Positions 7,944-20,318 of a DNA stretch of 64,000 nt are shown one piece after another. Numbering within the stretch: position 1 is the first letter of the stretch; the number at the start of each line of letters is the position of its first letter. Below the pieces are notes generated by a model. The model did no database searches. It had not been told where the DNA came from and saw nothing but the letters and a program-made list of their open reading frames with translations. Position numbers and translations under genes: made by a program. Source of the DNA: an uncultured Saprospiraceae bacterium. GTDB lineage: Bacteria > Bacteroidota > Bacteroidia > Chitinophagales > Saprospiraceae. Location of the stretch: contig CALEYL010000051.1 in the NCBI GenBank assembly GCA_937926205.1, positions 1 through 64,000 on the forward strand. The letters run 5' to 3'.

Positions 7944-8099
7944 ATGCAGGAAATTAACCTCACCATCAGTGTAGAAGAAGCCAATCTGATATTGGAGGCA
8001 CTTGGAGATCAGCCTTTCAATAAAGTGTTTAAGCTCATAGGGAAAATTCAGCAGCAAGCGGCCAATCAATTGGAGAACAACGAGGCGGGTAAAAATTAG
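7944..8099 (+). CDS. Small protein (51 aa) co-transcribed with the tail tube gene
   Basis: A short ORF beginning MQEINLTISVEEANLIL and ending LENNEAGKN, mostly predicted helix (EALGDQPFNKVFKLIGKIQQQA). It starts 38 bp after the tube gene on the same strand with no terminator between. I recall similar ~50-aa ORFs with the pattern SVEEaNxILxALGxxPfxxVfxLIxKIQxQA beside phage-like genes in Bacteroidota, but cannot verify that. The role is unknown; a tube-protein chaperone or assembly factor is one possibility. Confidence 0.65.
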   Translation: MQEINLTISVEEANLILEALGDQPFNKVFKLIGKIQQQAANQLENNEAGKN

Positions 8100-8313
8100 G
8101 AAAAAAGCTCTCTGGTTCCACTCACAAGACCTCTACCCTACCCCAGCGCCGCTGACTTAGGAATGGAATGCCCCGCCTCTGGCCGGGAAGAACGTGTCCG
8201 GCAGCCAACACTGCCGCCACATTGTCATCAAAAGCCGGAGCGTAAAATAATTAAAGAAGCACTTACAAACAGTTGGGGTTAAGAGCTTGTTTCTATTTTC
8301 ACCATTTATATAA

Positions 8314-10260
<1,947 letters not shown>

Positions 10261-10336
10261 AAACTTTAGAGCTTGTTCCAACTGTCAGGCGCGCAGCGTC
10301 CTGCAAGCCTGGAAGGTCTGTTAAATCAGCATTGAA

Positions 10337-10816
10337 ATGACTCCAAGAATTGAAAATTTAAGCAAAAAAAAACTAATCGGTAAACAACTGACCATGAGTT
10401 TAGCCGATAACAAGACAGCCGAACTTTGGAGAAGTTTTGTGCCCAGGCGAAGGGAAATTACCAATAACCTGACAAATGATTTGATTTCAATGCAGGTGTA
10501 CATGCCAGCGCATTTTGCCGATTTTAAACCTGCCAATGAATTTATAAAATGGGCAGCTGTTGAAGTTTCGGATTTTGATCAGGTGCCCGACGAAATGGAA
10601 ACATTCACATTACCAGGCGGACTTTATGCCGTTTTCGATTACAAAGGTTCGGGTAACGACCCCCGTATTTTTCAGTACATCTTTGGAACCTGGTTACCGG
10701 GTTCAGCATACGATTTAGACGACAGGCCCCATTTTGAAATTTTAGGGGACAGGTATAAAAACAACGACCCGGCATCAGAAGAAGAAATCTGGATACCGAT
10801 AAAGTCAAAACAATAA
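10337..10816 (+). CDS. GyrI-like / AraC effector-binding domain protein
   Basis: A 159-aa single-domain protein resembling the GyrI-like small-molecule-binding domain (PF06445). Features are the opening MTPRIENLSKKKLIGKQL, a central alpha/beta core, and the late motif ETFTLPGGLYAVFDYKGSG followed by FQYIFGTWLPGSAYDLDDRPHFEIL, the usual end of this SOUL/GyrI fold. It lacks any DNA-binding domain, so it is a stand-alone ligand-binding protein rather than a regulator. It lies 76 bp after the double esterase; the gap holds a GC-rich stretch (GTCAGGCGCGCAGCGTCCTG) resembling scattered repeats. Ligand unknown. Confidence 0.8.
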   Translation: MTPRIENLSKKKLIGKQLTMSLADNKTAELWRSFVPRRREITNNLTNDLISMQVYMPAHFADFKPANEFIKWAAVEVSDFDQVPDEMETFTLPGGLYAVFDYKGSGNDPRIFQYIFGTWLPGSAYDLDDRPHFEILGDRYKNNDPASEEEIWIPIKSKQ

Positions 10817-10857
10817 AGGCAACACTTGTCAGCAGGCATCAGACCTGAGGAATAAAA

Positions 10858-13308
10858 TCACTTTCCTGCATACGTCAGCAACACCGGACAAATGCCGGCT
10901 GCTTCTTTGAACCAGGCCGTTGGTTTATAGGCAGTGACCCATGGTTTGTAAAAGGCCATTTGCCTCTGTGCCCGAAAACGTTGGGCCTCCTTCCAGTCCA
11001 TCTCATCCATTTTCTGTTGTTCTTCAGCGGTGAGTGCCGTTGTTTCGGCGGCGATGCGGGATTGCAGGAAAGCAATTTGCGCCTGTAACTCCTTATCCTT
11101 TGCCGCAGCCATGGCTTTGTCCAAATAGGCCTTCGCACGGCGCCCCTGGTAGTACACCTCGCGCATATCCTTTTCCTGCGGCGAAAAACTGTAGTGAAAC
11201 CATCGCTGGCTCTCTTCGTTCAGTTCACCGGTGGATTGACCGTAGCAGAACATCATCCAGCTCTTACCGGCATAACTGAAATTAAACCAGGACGTCCCCA
11301 ATTTCAGGTAATTGCCGGCAGCTTTAGCGGGGTTGTTTTTGGCTTCCATTTCAAGGTCCATCATTTGCTGCACAAGTTCTGTTTTCGTCGCCGGAAACTG
11401 CCCCCTGTGCAGGCTGTCCCGCCACACGACAAAGGGGTTGGACACGAGGTAATTGCTGAACTGGTATTTCGTTTTCCAAAAGTCGGGCTGCACTTGTTTG
11501 AACCCATTGAGCGCCTCAGGCAAATCGTTTTTGCGAAAAGCAATCGTGCCCCGCAGGTCGAGCAGCGCATTGCGACTGGGCAGATAGCCGCTCGTAAGGT
11601 AAGTTTCAAAAGCGTTTTTACGCTTTTTGTCCATCAGCGCCAACACCGCGTCAATGTCTTTCACCGAAGCGCGCCAGTCGAGGAAACGGATGAGGTCGTA
11701 ATAAGCAGTGCCATAGTCGTAACGCTCTTCGGTGGGCAATTCGAGCGCGTGGCTGTTGTTTAGAAAAAAAGCAGTGACCAAATCTCCTTTTTTCTCATAA
11801 GCCTGGCTCACCATCAGGTTGAGCGACATAAAGTCCCGGTAACCTTTCGGGTGGCGGTCTTTCAGCGCATTCAGGCGGTTGAGCAAACTGGCGAATTTCT
11901 CCTTTATGGCAGCGCTGCCGATGTCTTCTGAGTTCAGCAACAGCAGCACTTCTTCGGTGTATTTTTGTTCTGCTATGGCCGGGTTGGATTTTCCGGAAAT
12001 GGCTGCCAGCAGGGATTTTGCCTGCGCCCCGTTTTTCTCCATCAAGTACAGATGCGCCGCCAGCAGCTTCGTCAGTTCGGCAGTAACTCCCGATTTTTTA
12101 TCGGACAAATCCACTACGAACCGGCGCACTTCTGCCAGATAGGTCAGGTCTTTCGTGCGGTTTGTTTGCCGAAAAGCCGCCCATTGTGCTGCCGTCCATT
12201 CGTATCGGCTTTCATTGTAGGACTCCAAATCCACGGCTGGGCCGAGGCCAGTCACTTCGTTGGTCAACAGCCAGTCTTCCAGCTTGCTCAGCTCCCGCAC
12301 CAACAGCACGGGCAGCAGCGGCGATGCTGGGTCGAAGCCATAAATTTTCTGGATTTCGCTCAGGGAACGGCCGGGATTGCCTAATTGCGCCAGCCCCAAC
12401 ACCAGCGCCCGCTCGGCGTCGGTTTTACAAAAACGGAGGGTTTGCGATACCAGGTCTTTCCGAAAGCGGTTGTAGCATGCCAGCCGCTTTTCCGGGCATT
12501 TGCCGAAGGACATGGCATACAGATAGTTCGCTTCCACAGTATCTTTCACCCAGCTTGCCCGGTGAAACATCGCCCAATCGCTGAGTACGGAGGATTTGTC
12601 TTTGGCAAAAAATTCCTTGTACAGCGATTCGGCATCCGGGCCAACAGCGGCGCGTGTGACGAGCAACTGATAGGCATAGCGCCGGCGCAGGAAGGGGTCT
12701 TTCTCCGCCTTGAATTGCTTGCGGTATTCATTGACGAGGGCGCCCTGCGCTTCGGTGCCAATATTTGGGGCATTTAACTCATTCCATTTCCAATAGAACC
12801 TGTAGGAGTCACTTTCCCAAACATCTTGTTCCTGCAAAAAGGTGACGTGCTCGTACTTTTTAGCCAGTGTTAGGTAATCCAGCACCGCTTTGTGTTTCGG
12901 ATTCAAGAGGTTTTTGAAAAAAACATTCCCTGGAAAACGTTGGCTGTCAGGCCCTTCTGCCAGCGCATTCAGAAAATCATCGTACGAAGATTGGTACACT
13001 ACCGCACGGGCATCCGAGGCCGATGCGCCACCACCGATGTACTGCGCCCATTCCTCGCAATTGCGCCGCCGGTCACTGCCGAATTTATCGTAAAACCCTT
13101 CCCGGTTGAGCCGGTCGGAGGAGTAGAAAAACGCCGCAAAATCCTCCCCCACCACATACGGATTGAGGAAGGCCACCCGATAGTCTTCACCATAGTAACT
13201 CACGCCGCAGGCATGGGCGAAGGGCAGCTGAGCCAGGAATATCAGTACGCCGATAAGGGCGGTTTCAATGGTTTTTAGCTGCCTGTGCAACAATGCCCGA
13301 TAGGTCAT
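10858..13308 (-). CDS. Large secreted protein of unknown function, alpha-helical repeat type
   Basis: About 816 aa from the ATG at 13308 (an upstream ATG at 13338 would lengthen the overlap with the preceding gene). A signal peptide (ALIGVLIFLAQLPFAHA) is followed by CGVSYYGEDYRVAFLNP. The rest is rich in helices with Tyr/Leu/Ala periodicity (AMSFGKCPEKRLACYNRF, YLKLGTSWFNFSYAGKSW), suggestive of TPR-like solenoid repeats; no enzyme motif is recognised. Its start overlaps the 3' end of the upstream lipoprotein gene (stop at 13265) by 44 nt, so the two are translationally coupled and probably work together at the periplasm or outer membrane. GC content is higher than in the left-hand accessory genes. 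Confidence 0.7.
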   Translation of the reverse strand: MTYRALLHRQLKTIETALIGVLIFLAQLPFAHACGVSYYGEDYRVAFLNPYVVGEDFAAFFYSSDRLNREGFYDKFGSDRRRNCEEWAQYIGGGASASDARAVVYQSSYDDFLNALAEGPDSQRFPGNVFFKNLLNPKHKAVLDYLTLAKKYEHVTFLQEQDVWESDSYRFYWKWNELNAPNIGTEAQGALVNEYRKQFKAEKDPFLRRRYAYQLLVTRAAVGPDAESLYKEFFAKDKSSVLSDWAMFHRASWVKDTVEANYLYAMSFGKCPEKRLACYNRFRKDLVSQTLRFCKTDAERALVLGLAQLGNPGRSLSEIQKIYGFDPASPLLPVLLVRELSKLEDWLLTNEVTGLGPAVDLESYNESRYEWTAAQWAAFRQTNRTKDLTYLAEVRRFVVDLSDKKSGVTAELTKLLAAHLYLMEKNGAQAKSLLAAISGKSNPAIAEQKYTEEVLLLLNSEDIGSAAIKEKFASLLNRLNALKDRHPKGYRDFMSLNLMVSQAYEKKGDLVTAFFLNNSHALELPTEERYDYGTAYYDLIRFLDWRASVKDIDAVLALMDKKRKNAFETYLTSGYLPSRNALLDLRGTIAFRKNDLPEALNGFKQVQPDFWKTKYQFSNYLVSNPFVVWRDSLHRGQFPATKTELVQQMMDLEMEAKNNPAKAAGNYLKLGTSWFNFSYAGKSWMMFCYGQSTGELNEESQRWFHYSFSPQEKDMREVYYQGRRAKAYLDKAMAAAKDKELQAQIAFLQSRIAAETTALTAEEQQKMDEMDWKEAQRFRAQRQMAFYKPWVTAYKPTAWFKEAAGICPVLLTYAGK

Positions 13309-14440
13309 ATTGGTAAATGTTTGATGGATTCCAGTCAAAAAATGAAATGCTTTTCACGGCTTCGATGCCAGAGAGTTTTTCAGCAATGCGCTGCAAATCA
13401 GCCTGCGAAGGCCCGTCGAGTCGCACCATGTCGCCCTCCCGCATATAGACGCCGGTAAACACCGTGTCTTGCGTAAATTGGTAGCGCCTTTCTCCGGCAG
13501 CTTTGAACAGCGGGTTGTTTTTTACCTCTTTTTCCGTCAGGCCGCCAGCCAGTCCGCGAAACAGGTCTTCGTGGTACAAAGCGCCCCAACTAAACAGCGG
13601 CAACGCCACTTCCAGCGGCAGCGGATAGGCTTTTTCTTTCAAATACCCCTCCACCAGCGCCGGGTCGAAAATGGCATTGGCGGTTTTCAGTTCGGTAGGC
13701 GGCGCCACGTTGTAGCACATCAAGGTAGCCGACTGCACGGGGGGAATGCCTGCCTGTTCGCGGTCCCGGAACTGGTGCAGGCGCACGGTGCAGGTGAATT
13801 GATGCTGCGGCAGAACGACCTGCAGTTTTTTTAGAAAAGTAAAATAGGCATCCCTGGTGGAGGGCGTCCAGTCGCAGTCTATTTGAATTTCCTTGTTTTT
13901 ATTTAAAAACGCCTGCCTGTCCAGATTGGCGAGGCTGTCGGCCAGCTCCCAGTCGCGGTCATCTTTTTCTTCCGCTGAATCGTAATAACTGCCGTAGCCC
14001 GGGTAAATCGCATGGGCAATGCCTTCAGAAATGCCAGCTATTTTTCGTGCCATGCGAACAGCCAGCGAGTCCGGGTTTTGCTCGTTTTTAAAAACAGTAT
14101 TGGTGATGAAAACGACAGGGATTAACTGGTATTCAGCCAGCATCATCTTATTGGGCGCCAAATCACTTCCCGTTTCGTATCCGTAGTCTCTGCTTAGTTC
14201 GCTCACCGGCACCGCCATGCCGCGGCTGGGACTCCAGTCCACATCGAAATAACGCAGGTACAGCTTTTTTACCCCCAGCGAGTCGGCCAGCGCCTTGTCT
14301 TCCTTGTCGAATTTCAGTTTGGTTTTCCAATAGTAAAAACCTATGCCAGTAGCCGGTGATTGGGTAGATTGCGTCGATGGGCCATTACAGGCCACCACTA
14401 AAATGGCCAGGCAGCAAATGCGCAGAAAGTTTAAATACAT
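13265..14440 (-). CDS. Lipoprotein of unknown function, TIM-barrel-like
   Basis: A 391-aa lipoprotein: hydrophobic leader then lipobox LVVAC-N (Cys at about 18). The mature part reads like a (beta/alpha)8 barrel of the glycoside hydrolase type, with spaced strand ends GIGFYYWKTKL, KKLYLRYFDVDW, IQIDCDWTPSTRDAYF, ATLMCYNV and ALPLFSWGALY; acidic residues at strand ends (DVDW, DCDW) could form an active site. No family name is certain. It is the first gene of a two-gene minus-strand operon with the large secreted protein downstream, overlapping by 44 nt. Context suggests a cell-envelope complex. Confidence 0.7.
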   Translation of the reverse strand: MYLNFLRICCLAILVVACNGPSTQSTQSPATGIGFYYWKTKLKFDKEDKALADSLGVKKLYLRYFDVDWSPSRGMAVPVSELSRDYGYETGSDLAPNKMMLAEYQLIPVVFITNTVFKNEQNPDSLAVRMARKIAGISEGIAHAIYPGYGSYYDSAEEKDDRDWELADSLANLDRQAFLNKNKEIQIDCDWTPSTRDAYFTFLKKLQVVLPQHQFTCTVRLHQFRDREQAGIPPVQSATLMCYNVAPPTELKTANAIFDPALVEGYLKEKAYPLPLEVALPLFSWGALYHEDLFRGLAGGLTEKEVKNNPLFKAAGERRYQFTQDTVFTGVYMREGDMVRLDGPSQADLQRIAEKLSGIEAVKSISFFDWNPSNIYQYDLSGIVAQAAKNH

Positions 14441-15017
14441 GCAGGTTGATTTGCAGGCGAAGGTACAAATAAGGATGCAAGTAATTGGATGGAAAATGGT
14501 CAGCTTAAAAACGTTTTAGATTTGCTGAGATACGGCTAAAAAAAGGGCAAGTGGAGCAATTTTGCTTTTAAAAAAAGTGCCTGTCGGGAGCATTAAATGC
14601 GCTTATGGAGGTGCATAAATTCCAATACCCTTCTCTTACATTCATGACAAATTTGAACAATTGTTGCCGCATTGCTTGTTTTTTTGGAGTGTCCCGGGTA
14701 TTTTAGCAATTCTAATATAAACTGTCTAAAGATAAAAGGATCTGTGTTATACCCATAGCGTCTCCTTAATATCTGCAACTCCCTGCTTTTTCTGTCGGGT
14801 TTCTGATGCGCATACTACTGGCATTACATAGTCCATATTCATCCTTAATTGCTTATGCACAGCCTGTTTTTGCCGGTAACTGCATATGATTGCTCAACCT
14901 GGTGCAAGCTTTACCGTCAGGCATTTGCACTTGCGATTGAGACAGGCGCTCCGGCGACCGATAGCATGGTTATATGCTGTCTTTTACCACGATTATCAAC
15001 ATCTTAAAAATAGTAAA
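14441..15017. other. Intergenic gap, no supported gene
   Basis: 577 bp between divergent genes. A 61-codon minus-strand frame (14593-14778) has no recognisable motif. The plus-strand frame open from 14886 has non-hydrophobic, atypical sequence before the real signal peptide at 15018 and is not believed to be translated. Confidence 0.4.
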
Positions 15018-15530
15018 ATGAACAAAAGATTTTATTTGGTAATTTTCATCAACTTATTTACGGTATGGGGTTTTTATGCTCAAACTGTAACAATCAAAGA
15101 ATTAATATCCAAAACAAAATGTAGGGATTTTTCTTGCTTCAATGACCTCATTACCAATAGAGGATTTAGCTTTAATGCATCAGGAAAACATGATGAGACG
15201 ACTTCATGGTACAGATTTTCTTCTGATAAAGCATTTGTAGCAACCTCCAACCCTGGCGTAACTTCTCATAATCAGAGTATCGTTTCTTTTGGAAAAAATA
15301 CATCAGTTGGGTTTGGAACCTCTTACAAACCGCACTATAAAGCGCTTATGGACGAACTTGCAGCACTAAAATTTAAAAGCTCGCCTGCGATTGATGAAGG
15401 AGAAGGATCGATTGCAGTTGTTTATTCATCGGCAGTTTATCCAAAAATCACAATTACGTTAAGAACAATTTTAATAACTAAACCGGGATTGGGAAGCTGG
15501 ACTTATTATGATTTTCAAGTATCAGGTTGA
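15018..15530 (+). CDS. Small secreted protein of unknown function
   Basis: 170 aa from the ATG at 15018, chosen because it begins an unmistakable signal peptide (MNKRFYLVIFINLFTVWGFYAQ), while an upstream TTG/ATG extension at 14886 would bury it. The mature part (TVTIKELISKTKCRDFSCFND...) has two close Cys and a beta-rich C-terminus (VVYSSAVYPKITITLRTI). No family is recognised. The gene is AT-rich and alone; likely periplasmic or surface. Confidence 0.6.
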   Translation: MNKRFYLVIFINLFTVWGFYAQTVTIKELISKTKCRDFSCFNDLITNRGFSFNASGKHDETTSWYRFSSDKAFVATSNPGVTSHNQSIVSFGKNTSVGFGTSYKPHYKALMDELAALKFKSSPAIDEGEGSIAVVYSSAVYPKITITLRTILITKPGLGSWTYYDFQVSG

Positions 15531-15805
15531 TATCTGAAAAAGGATAAGGCGAAAACAAAACTACTCGCTTTTAAAAAATCCAGGCTACAGGTAAAGTTTC
15601 AGGCTCCTAAGGCCAATGGGTCTGTATTCGTTAACACGCTGTCGTAAACGAACAGAAATCGTGTGCTCCGGAGCGGCGTTACCATCCAATAATTTCTGGT
15701 TCAAAACAACGGGTATACCCCCCTTCCAACTGCTGCAAAAGAGAAAATGAGTTACATTCGCAGCGCAAAAAAATGGGTGAAATTATACATTTAACAAGGA
15801 AAAAA

Positions 15806-16519
15806 ATGGTAAAAGAAAGCATCTTATCAGCGTATGAAACAATGGCCGTTAAATACGACCAACTTATTGACCACAAACCTCACAACGCTTATTACGACCG
15901 CCCCAATACCCTTGAGCTACTCCCTGATGTGAAGGGTAAAAAAATCCTCGACGCTGCCTGCGGCCCGGGGAAGTATGCCGAAATTCTAATGGAACAGGGA
16001 GCTATTGTTCAGGGGTTTGACATGAGTCCGAAAATGGTGGAATTGGCCATTAGCCGAACCAATAACCAGGGCGCCTTTTTTGTACACGACCTGTCTGAGC
16101 GACTGGATATGATAGGCGATCATGCTTTTGATATTGTTCTGTGCGCTTTAGCTTTGCATTACATTGAGGACTGGACGCTGACCATTCAGGAATTTCACAG
16201 AGTATTAAAACCGAGCGGAATACTCGTCATATCCATCGAACACCCCTTCAATGACTATATTTTTTTTAAATCAAGGCGTTATTTTGAAGTTGAACACGTA
16301 AAATGTACCTGGAAAGGATTTGGCCAACCTGTTGAAGTCAACAGTTTCAGAAGACCCTTACACGAGTGCCTGTCCCCGCTAACGGAAAATGGTTTTTACA
16401 TCGACAAATTGGTCGAGCCGAAACCCACAAAAGAATTTGAACAACTAGACCCGAGGCATTATAAAGAGCTGAACGAATTCCCTGCATTCATGTGTATCAG
16501 GGCTGTTAAAAGGGACTAG
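15806..16519 (+). CDS. Class I SAM-dependent methyltransferase
   Basis: 237 aa from ATG 15806, preferred over 15773 because AAGGA lies 5 nt upstream, a rare clear Shine-Dalgarno here, and the protein then starts MVKESILSAYETMAVKYD. The Rossmann methyltransferase fold is shown by motif I ILDAACGPGKYAEIL, acidic motif II GFDMSPKMVELA, motif IV FDIVLCALALHYIEDW and the following FHRVLKPSGILVISIEHPF. This is the methyltransf_11/25 (UbiE/BioC-like) group; the substrate is unknown. It stands alone and converges with the U32 gene (16 bp between the ends). Confidence 0.85.
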   Translation: MVKESILSAYETMAVKYDQLIDHKPHNAYYDRPNTLELLPDVKGKKILDAACGPGKYAEILMEQGAIVQGFDMSPKMVELAISRTNNQGAFFVHDLSERLDMIGDHAFDIVLCALALHYIEDWTLTIQEFHRVLKPSGILVISIEHPFNDYIFFKSRRYFEVEHVKCTWKGFGQPVEVNSFRRPLHECLSPLTENGFYIDKLVEPKPTKEFEQLDPRHYKELNEFPAFMCIRAVKRD

Positions 16520-16534
16520 GAGTTTGTTCGGACA

Positions 16535-18412
16535 TCAGTCCATCCCGTCATCCAGCACCAATTCGGCATCCTTTTCCCAGATTTCCATTTCGCAGGGCTT
16601 GCAGTTGAATTTCAGTTTGTATTCTGTTTCGCCGTGTTTCAGCGTGAGGGGCTCGGCGAGTTTTGTGCCCATGGTATCGCGCTGGAAACGCGGACATTTG
16701 CCCAATTCGTATTTCACGCAATATTTGGTCACCATCACGCGGGATTTACCGGGGTCCCATTGCAATTCAAAGGCCTTTTCAATGTCGGAAACGCCGTGGC
16801 GCTTGTAAAATGCGCGGGCCAGTTTATTGGAGACGTTGTAGGTGAAATCGAGCGTCTTAACCGGATAAGGATGTTCCGTTTTCACGATCGGGTGTTCTTC
16901 CCGCTGGTAATCCCGAACGCGGATATCCGCCAGTTGTTCCAATGCTGCCCTCCGGACTTCATTTATTTTTGAAATGGGCAAAAACCAGTTCTGCGAAAAA
17001 TCCACCGCCACGGCATCCACAATAAAGGGGGTGTTGCCCGTTTTGGAGAGGTTCTTTTTGATGTTTTCGATCAGTCCATCGTCGTTTTTGGCAAGTTCTT
17101 TTGAAGTTTCGAGGGTGGCGGAACCCGCATGTCCGTCTTCGTCCACAACGTGCAGGCAAAAGCCGGTTTCAGTTTCGCTGAAGCGCATGTTGACGCCGAT
17201 TTTCCGCACCGCGCTGTTTTCATTTTCCACCATCCGGTTAAACTCAGCATCGAGGTTGCGGTATATTTCCGTGCCGGGCGCCACTGCTTTCAGCTCATTG
17301 GGCACGACCAGCTCGTTGACGATGATGTTGACCTGTACGCCGTCGGCTTCGCCTTTTTCATTGATGAAATACAGGCCGTCGCCATTGTTGAGCAGCTCGT
17401 AGTTTTCAATGCGGTAGCCATTGGCTTTTATTTCCAGTAACTTACCGATGTACTGCCCTTTGGATTTAGGACTTTCCCAGGAGCCGATTTTTTCACGGCG
17501 CTTGTTGACAAAATAATCGGTGTAGCCCCGGTTGAAGCTGCGACCCATTTCGGGCTCGAACTGATAAAAGGTTCTGCCAGAAGAGGCCTTTTGGTATTGA
17601 TCTGCGTTGGCTTCCAGAAAAGCGTCTAACCTTTTTCTCAGGTAAGAAGTGTTGTTTTTGACGTAAACAATGTCTTTTAACCGGCCTTCTATTTTAAAAG
17701 AAGAAATGCCGGCTGCTATGAGATTGGGCAGCTCGTCACTCAGGTCCAGGTCTTTGATGGACAGGAGGTGGCTGTTTTCGATCAGGGTGGCGCCGGTTCC
17801 GTCAATCAGTTGGTACGGGAGGCGGCAGTTCTGCGCGCAGGAACCGCGGTTGGCCGAACGTTCGCCATTAGCAATACTCATGTAACAATTGCCGCTAAAG
17901 GAGACGCACAAGGCACCGGAAACAAAAAACTCCAGTTCTACGTCGGTGGCTTCGTGTATCTCGCGGATCTGATCCAGATTCAGTTCCCGGGCCAGTACCA
18001 CGCGTTTCATACCGGCGTCAGCTAAAAATTTCACATGGCCGGCATCCCGGTTGTTGGCCTGGGTACTGGCGTGGATGGCAATAGGCGGGAGATCCATTTC
18101 GAGAATTCCCATATCCTGGATGATGAGGGCATCTACGCCGATGTTGTATAAATCCCAGATGAGTTTGCGGCAGGCTTCCAGTTCGTTGTCGTACAGAATG
18201 GTGTTGACGGTTACCAGCACTTTCGCTTTGAACAAGTGCGCGTACCTGACCATTTCTGCAATGTCTTCCACCGGGTTGGTGGCATTTGTCCGGGCGCCAA
18301 ACATAGACGCACCCATATAGACAGCATCAGCGCCGGCATTGACGGCGGCCATGCCCTGATACAGGTTTTTGGCCGGAGCCAGGATTTCAATCTTTTTTCT
18401 CATGCGATGCAT
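16535..18412 (-). CDS. rlhA: U32 family protein, RlhA-like (23S rRNA C2501 hydroxylase candidate)
   Basis: A 625-aa member of the U32 'collagenase-like peptidase' family. Hallmarks are ILAPAKNLYQGMAAVNAGADAVYMG, the VTVNTILYD strand, SGALCVSFSGNCYMS and RGSCAQNCRLPYQ with the cluster of Cys thought to bind an Fe-S centre, and SFKIEGRLKDIVYVKN. The length and extended C-terminal region with more Cys (KLKFNCKPCEMEIWEKD) match RlhA (YdcP), which makes 5-hydroxycytidine in 23S rRNA, rather than short UbiU/TrhP proteins. Start could be 18403 (MRKKIEIL). It is convergent with the methyltransferase. True protease activity is not expected. Confidence 0.7.
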   Translation of the reverse strand: MHRMRKKIEILAPAKNLYQGMAAVNAGADAVYMGASMFGARTNATNPVEDIAEMVRYAHLFKAKVLVTVNTILYDNELEACRKLIWDLYNIGVDALIIQDMGILEMDLPPIAIHASTQANNRDAGHVKFLADAGMKRVVLARELNLDQIREIHEATDVELEFFVSGALCVSFSGNCYMSIANGERSANRGSCAQNCRLPYQLIDGTGATLIENSHLLSIKDLDLSDELPNLIAAGISSFKIEGRLKDIVYVKNNTSYLRKRLDAFLEANADQYQKASSGRTFYQFEPEMGRSFNRGYTDYFVNKRREKIGSWESPKSKGQYIGKLLEIKANGYRIENYELLNNGDGLYFINEKGEADGVQVNIIVNELVVPNELKAVAPGTEIYRNLDAEFNRMVENENSAVRKIGVNMRFSETETGFCLHVVDEDGHAGSATLETSKELAKNDDGLIENIKKNLSKTGNTPFIVDAVAVDFSQNWFLPISKINEVRRAALEQLADIRVRDYQREEHPIVKTEHPYPVKTLDFTYNVSNKLARAFYKRHGVSDIEKAFELQWDPGKSRVMVTKYCVKYELGKCPRFQRDTMGTKLAEPLTLKHGETEYKLKFNCKPCEMEIWEKDAELVLDDGMD

Positions 18413-18591
18413 TTCTTTCCGCTTATCAACCGGACAAGGCGCAAAATTAAGAAATTTGTTTGCATGGCTGTCTTTGCCTCTACACAGAAAAATGCTAATG
18501 GCTTAGCCTGTAGCTATAGGAATCTGGCAAAGGCGAGTTTTTTTTGGGAAACCACACATAAATCCGTGCCGCCCGCGTCATTTGTGTCATC

Positions 18592-18753
18592 CCTGCCTTG
18601 CCGGCCCGCCTACCGGTGGTCAGGCAGGCAGGCGCGTTCCCAATAGGCAGGCAAAGGAACACGGACAACGCAGATGACACCGAATACACGGATAACACCG
18701 CACAGAAACCCCTGCCTCGCCGGCCCGCCTACCGGAGGTCAGGCAGGCAGGCG
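18592..18753. repeat. Two copies of a 43-bp GC-rich palindromic repeat (REP-like)
   Basis: Copies at 18592-18634 and 18711-18753 differ at two positions. The core is GCCGGCCCGCCTACCGG followed by GTCAGGCAGGCAGGCG, with complementary ends CCTGCCT/AGGCAGG. A related fragment (TACCGGCAGGCAGGC) is at 110-124. The 76 bp between the copies repeat motifs such as ACACGGATAACACCG. These resemble the interspersed REP-like repeats of Bacteroidota genomes. Confidence 0.75.
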
Positions 18754-18799
18754 TGTCGCACGCGATATTCGGGTCTTCCGCATTCCTAAAAACATTCTT

Positions 18800-18807
18800 T
18801 ACATTTG
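18800..18807 (+). promoter_or_regulatory. -7 box upstream of the 18860 esterase
   Basis: TACATTTG followed by CAG matches TAnnTTTG(C), 52 nt upstream of the start codon. The -33 element is not clear (TCTTCCG near 18772). Confidence 0.5.
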
Positions 18808-18853
18808 CAGGGTATCAAAAAAGGAAAGCTTGTCGCAACAAGTAAAAAAATGA

Positions 18854-20062
<1,209 letters not shown>

Positions 20063-20167
20063 ATCAAGAACCCCTGCTAAGATACAGGTATATTATTCAT
20101 GCAAATAAAGTTCCATTTTGAGTTGCTCCCCTCTTGCGGGTGCTTGTTCAATATTCAAAAGAGAATA

Positions 20168-20290
20168 GAACCGCAGAACAGAAGAATATCGAATATCGAA
20201 TTTCGAAGTGGAGCAGTGCTACTCACTTCTGCGGTTCCTTGTTCGATATTCAACTGTTCGATATTCAGAGATTTGCATGTTTTGAAAATT
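20168..20290. repeat. Intergenic inverted-repeat element (GAACCGCAGAA family)
   Basis: GAACCGCAGAA (20168-20178) pairs exactly with TTCTGCGGTTC (20227-20237). The loop carries GAATATCGAATATCGAA and the right flank repeats TTGTTCGATATTCAACTGTTCGATATTC. A similar text (GAATGTTGAACAAGGAACACTGAATG) occurs near 32235. This looks like a short mobile or REP-like element spread between genes, here lying between convergent genes. Confidence 0.65.
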
Positions 20291-20318
20291 CGAGATAACC
20301 CATGTCGGCCGTACAAGT

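Noticed and set aside
14593..14778. Minus-strand 61-codon ORF
   Set aside because: No recognisable motif, no neighbours on its strand, no start signals; probably chance.
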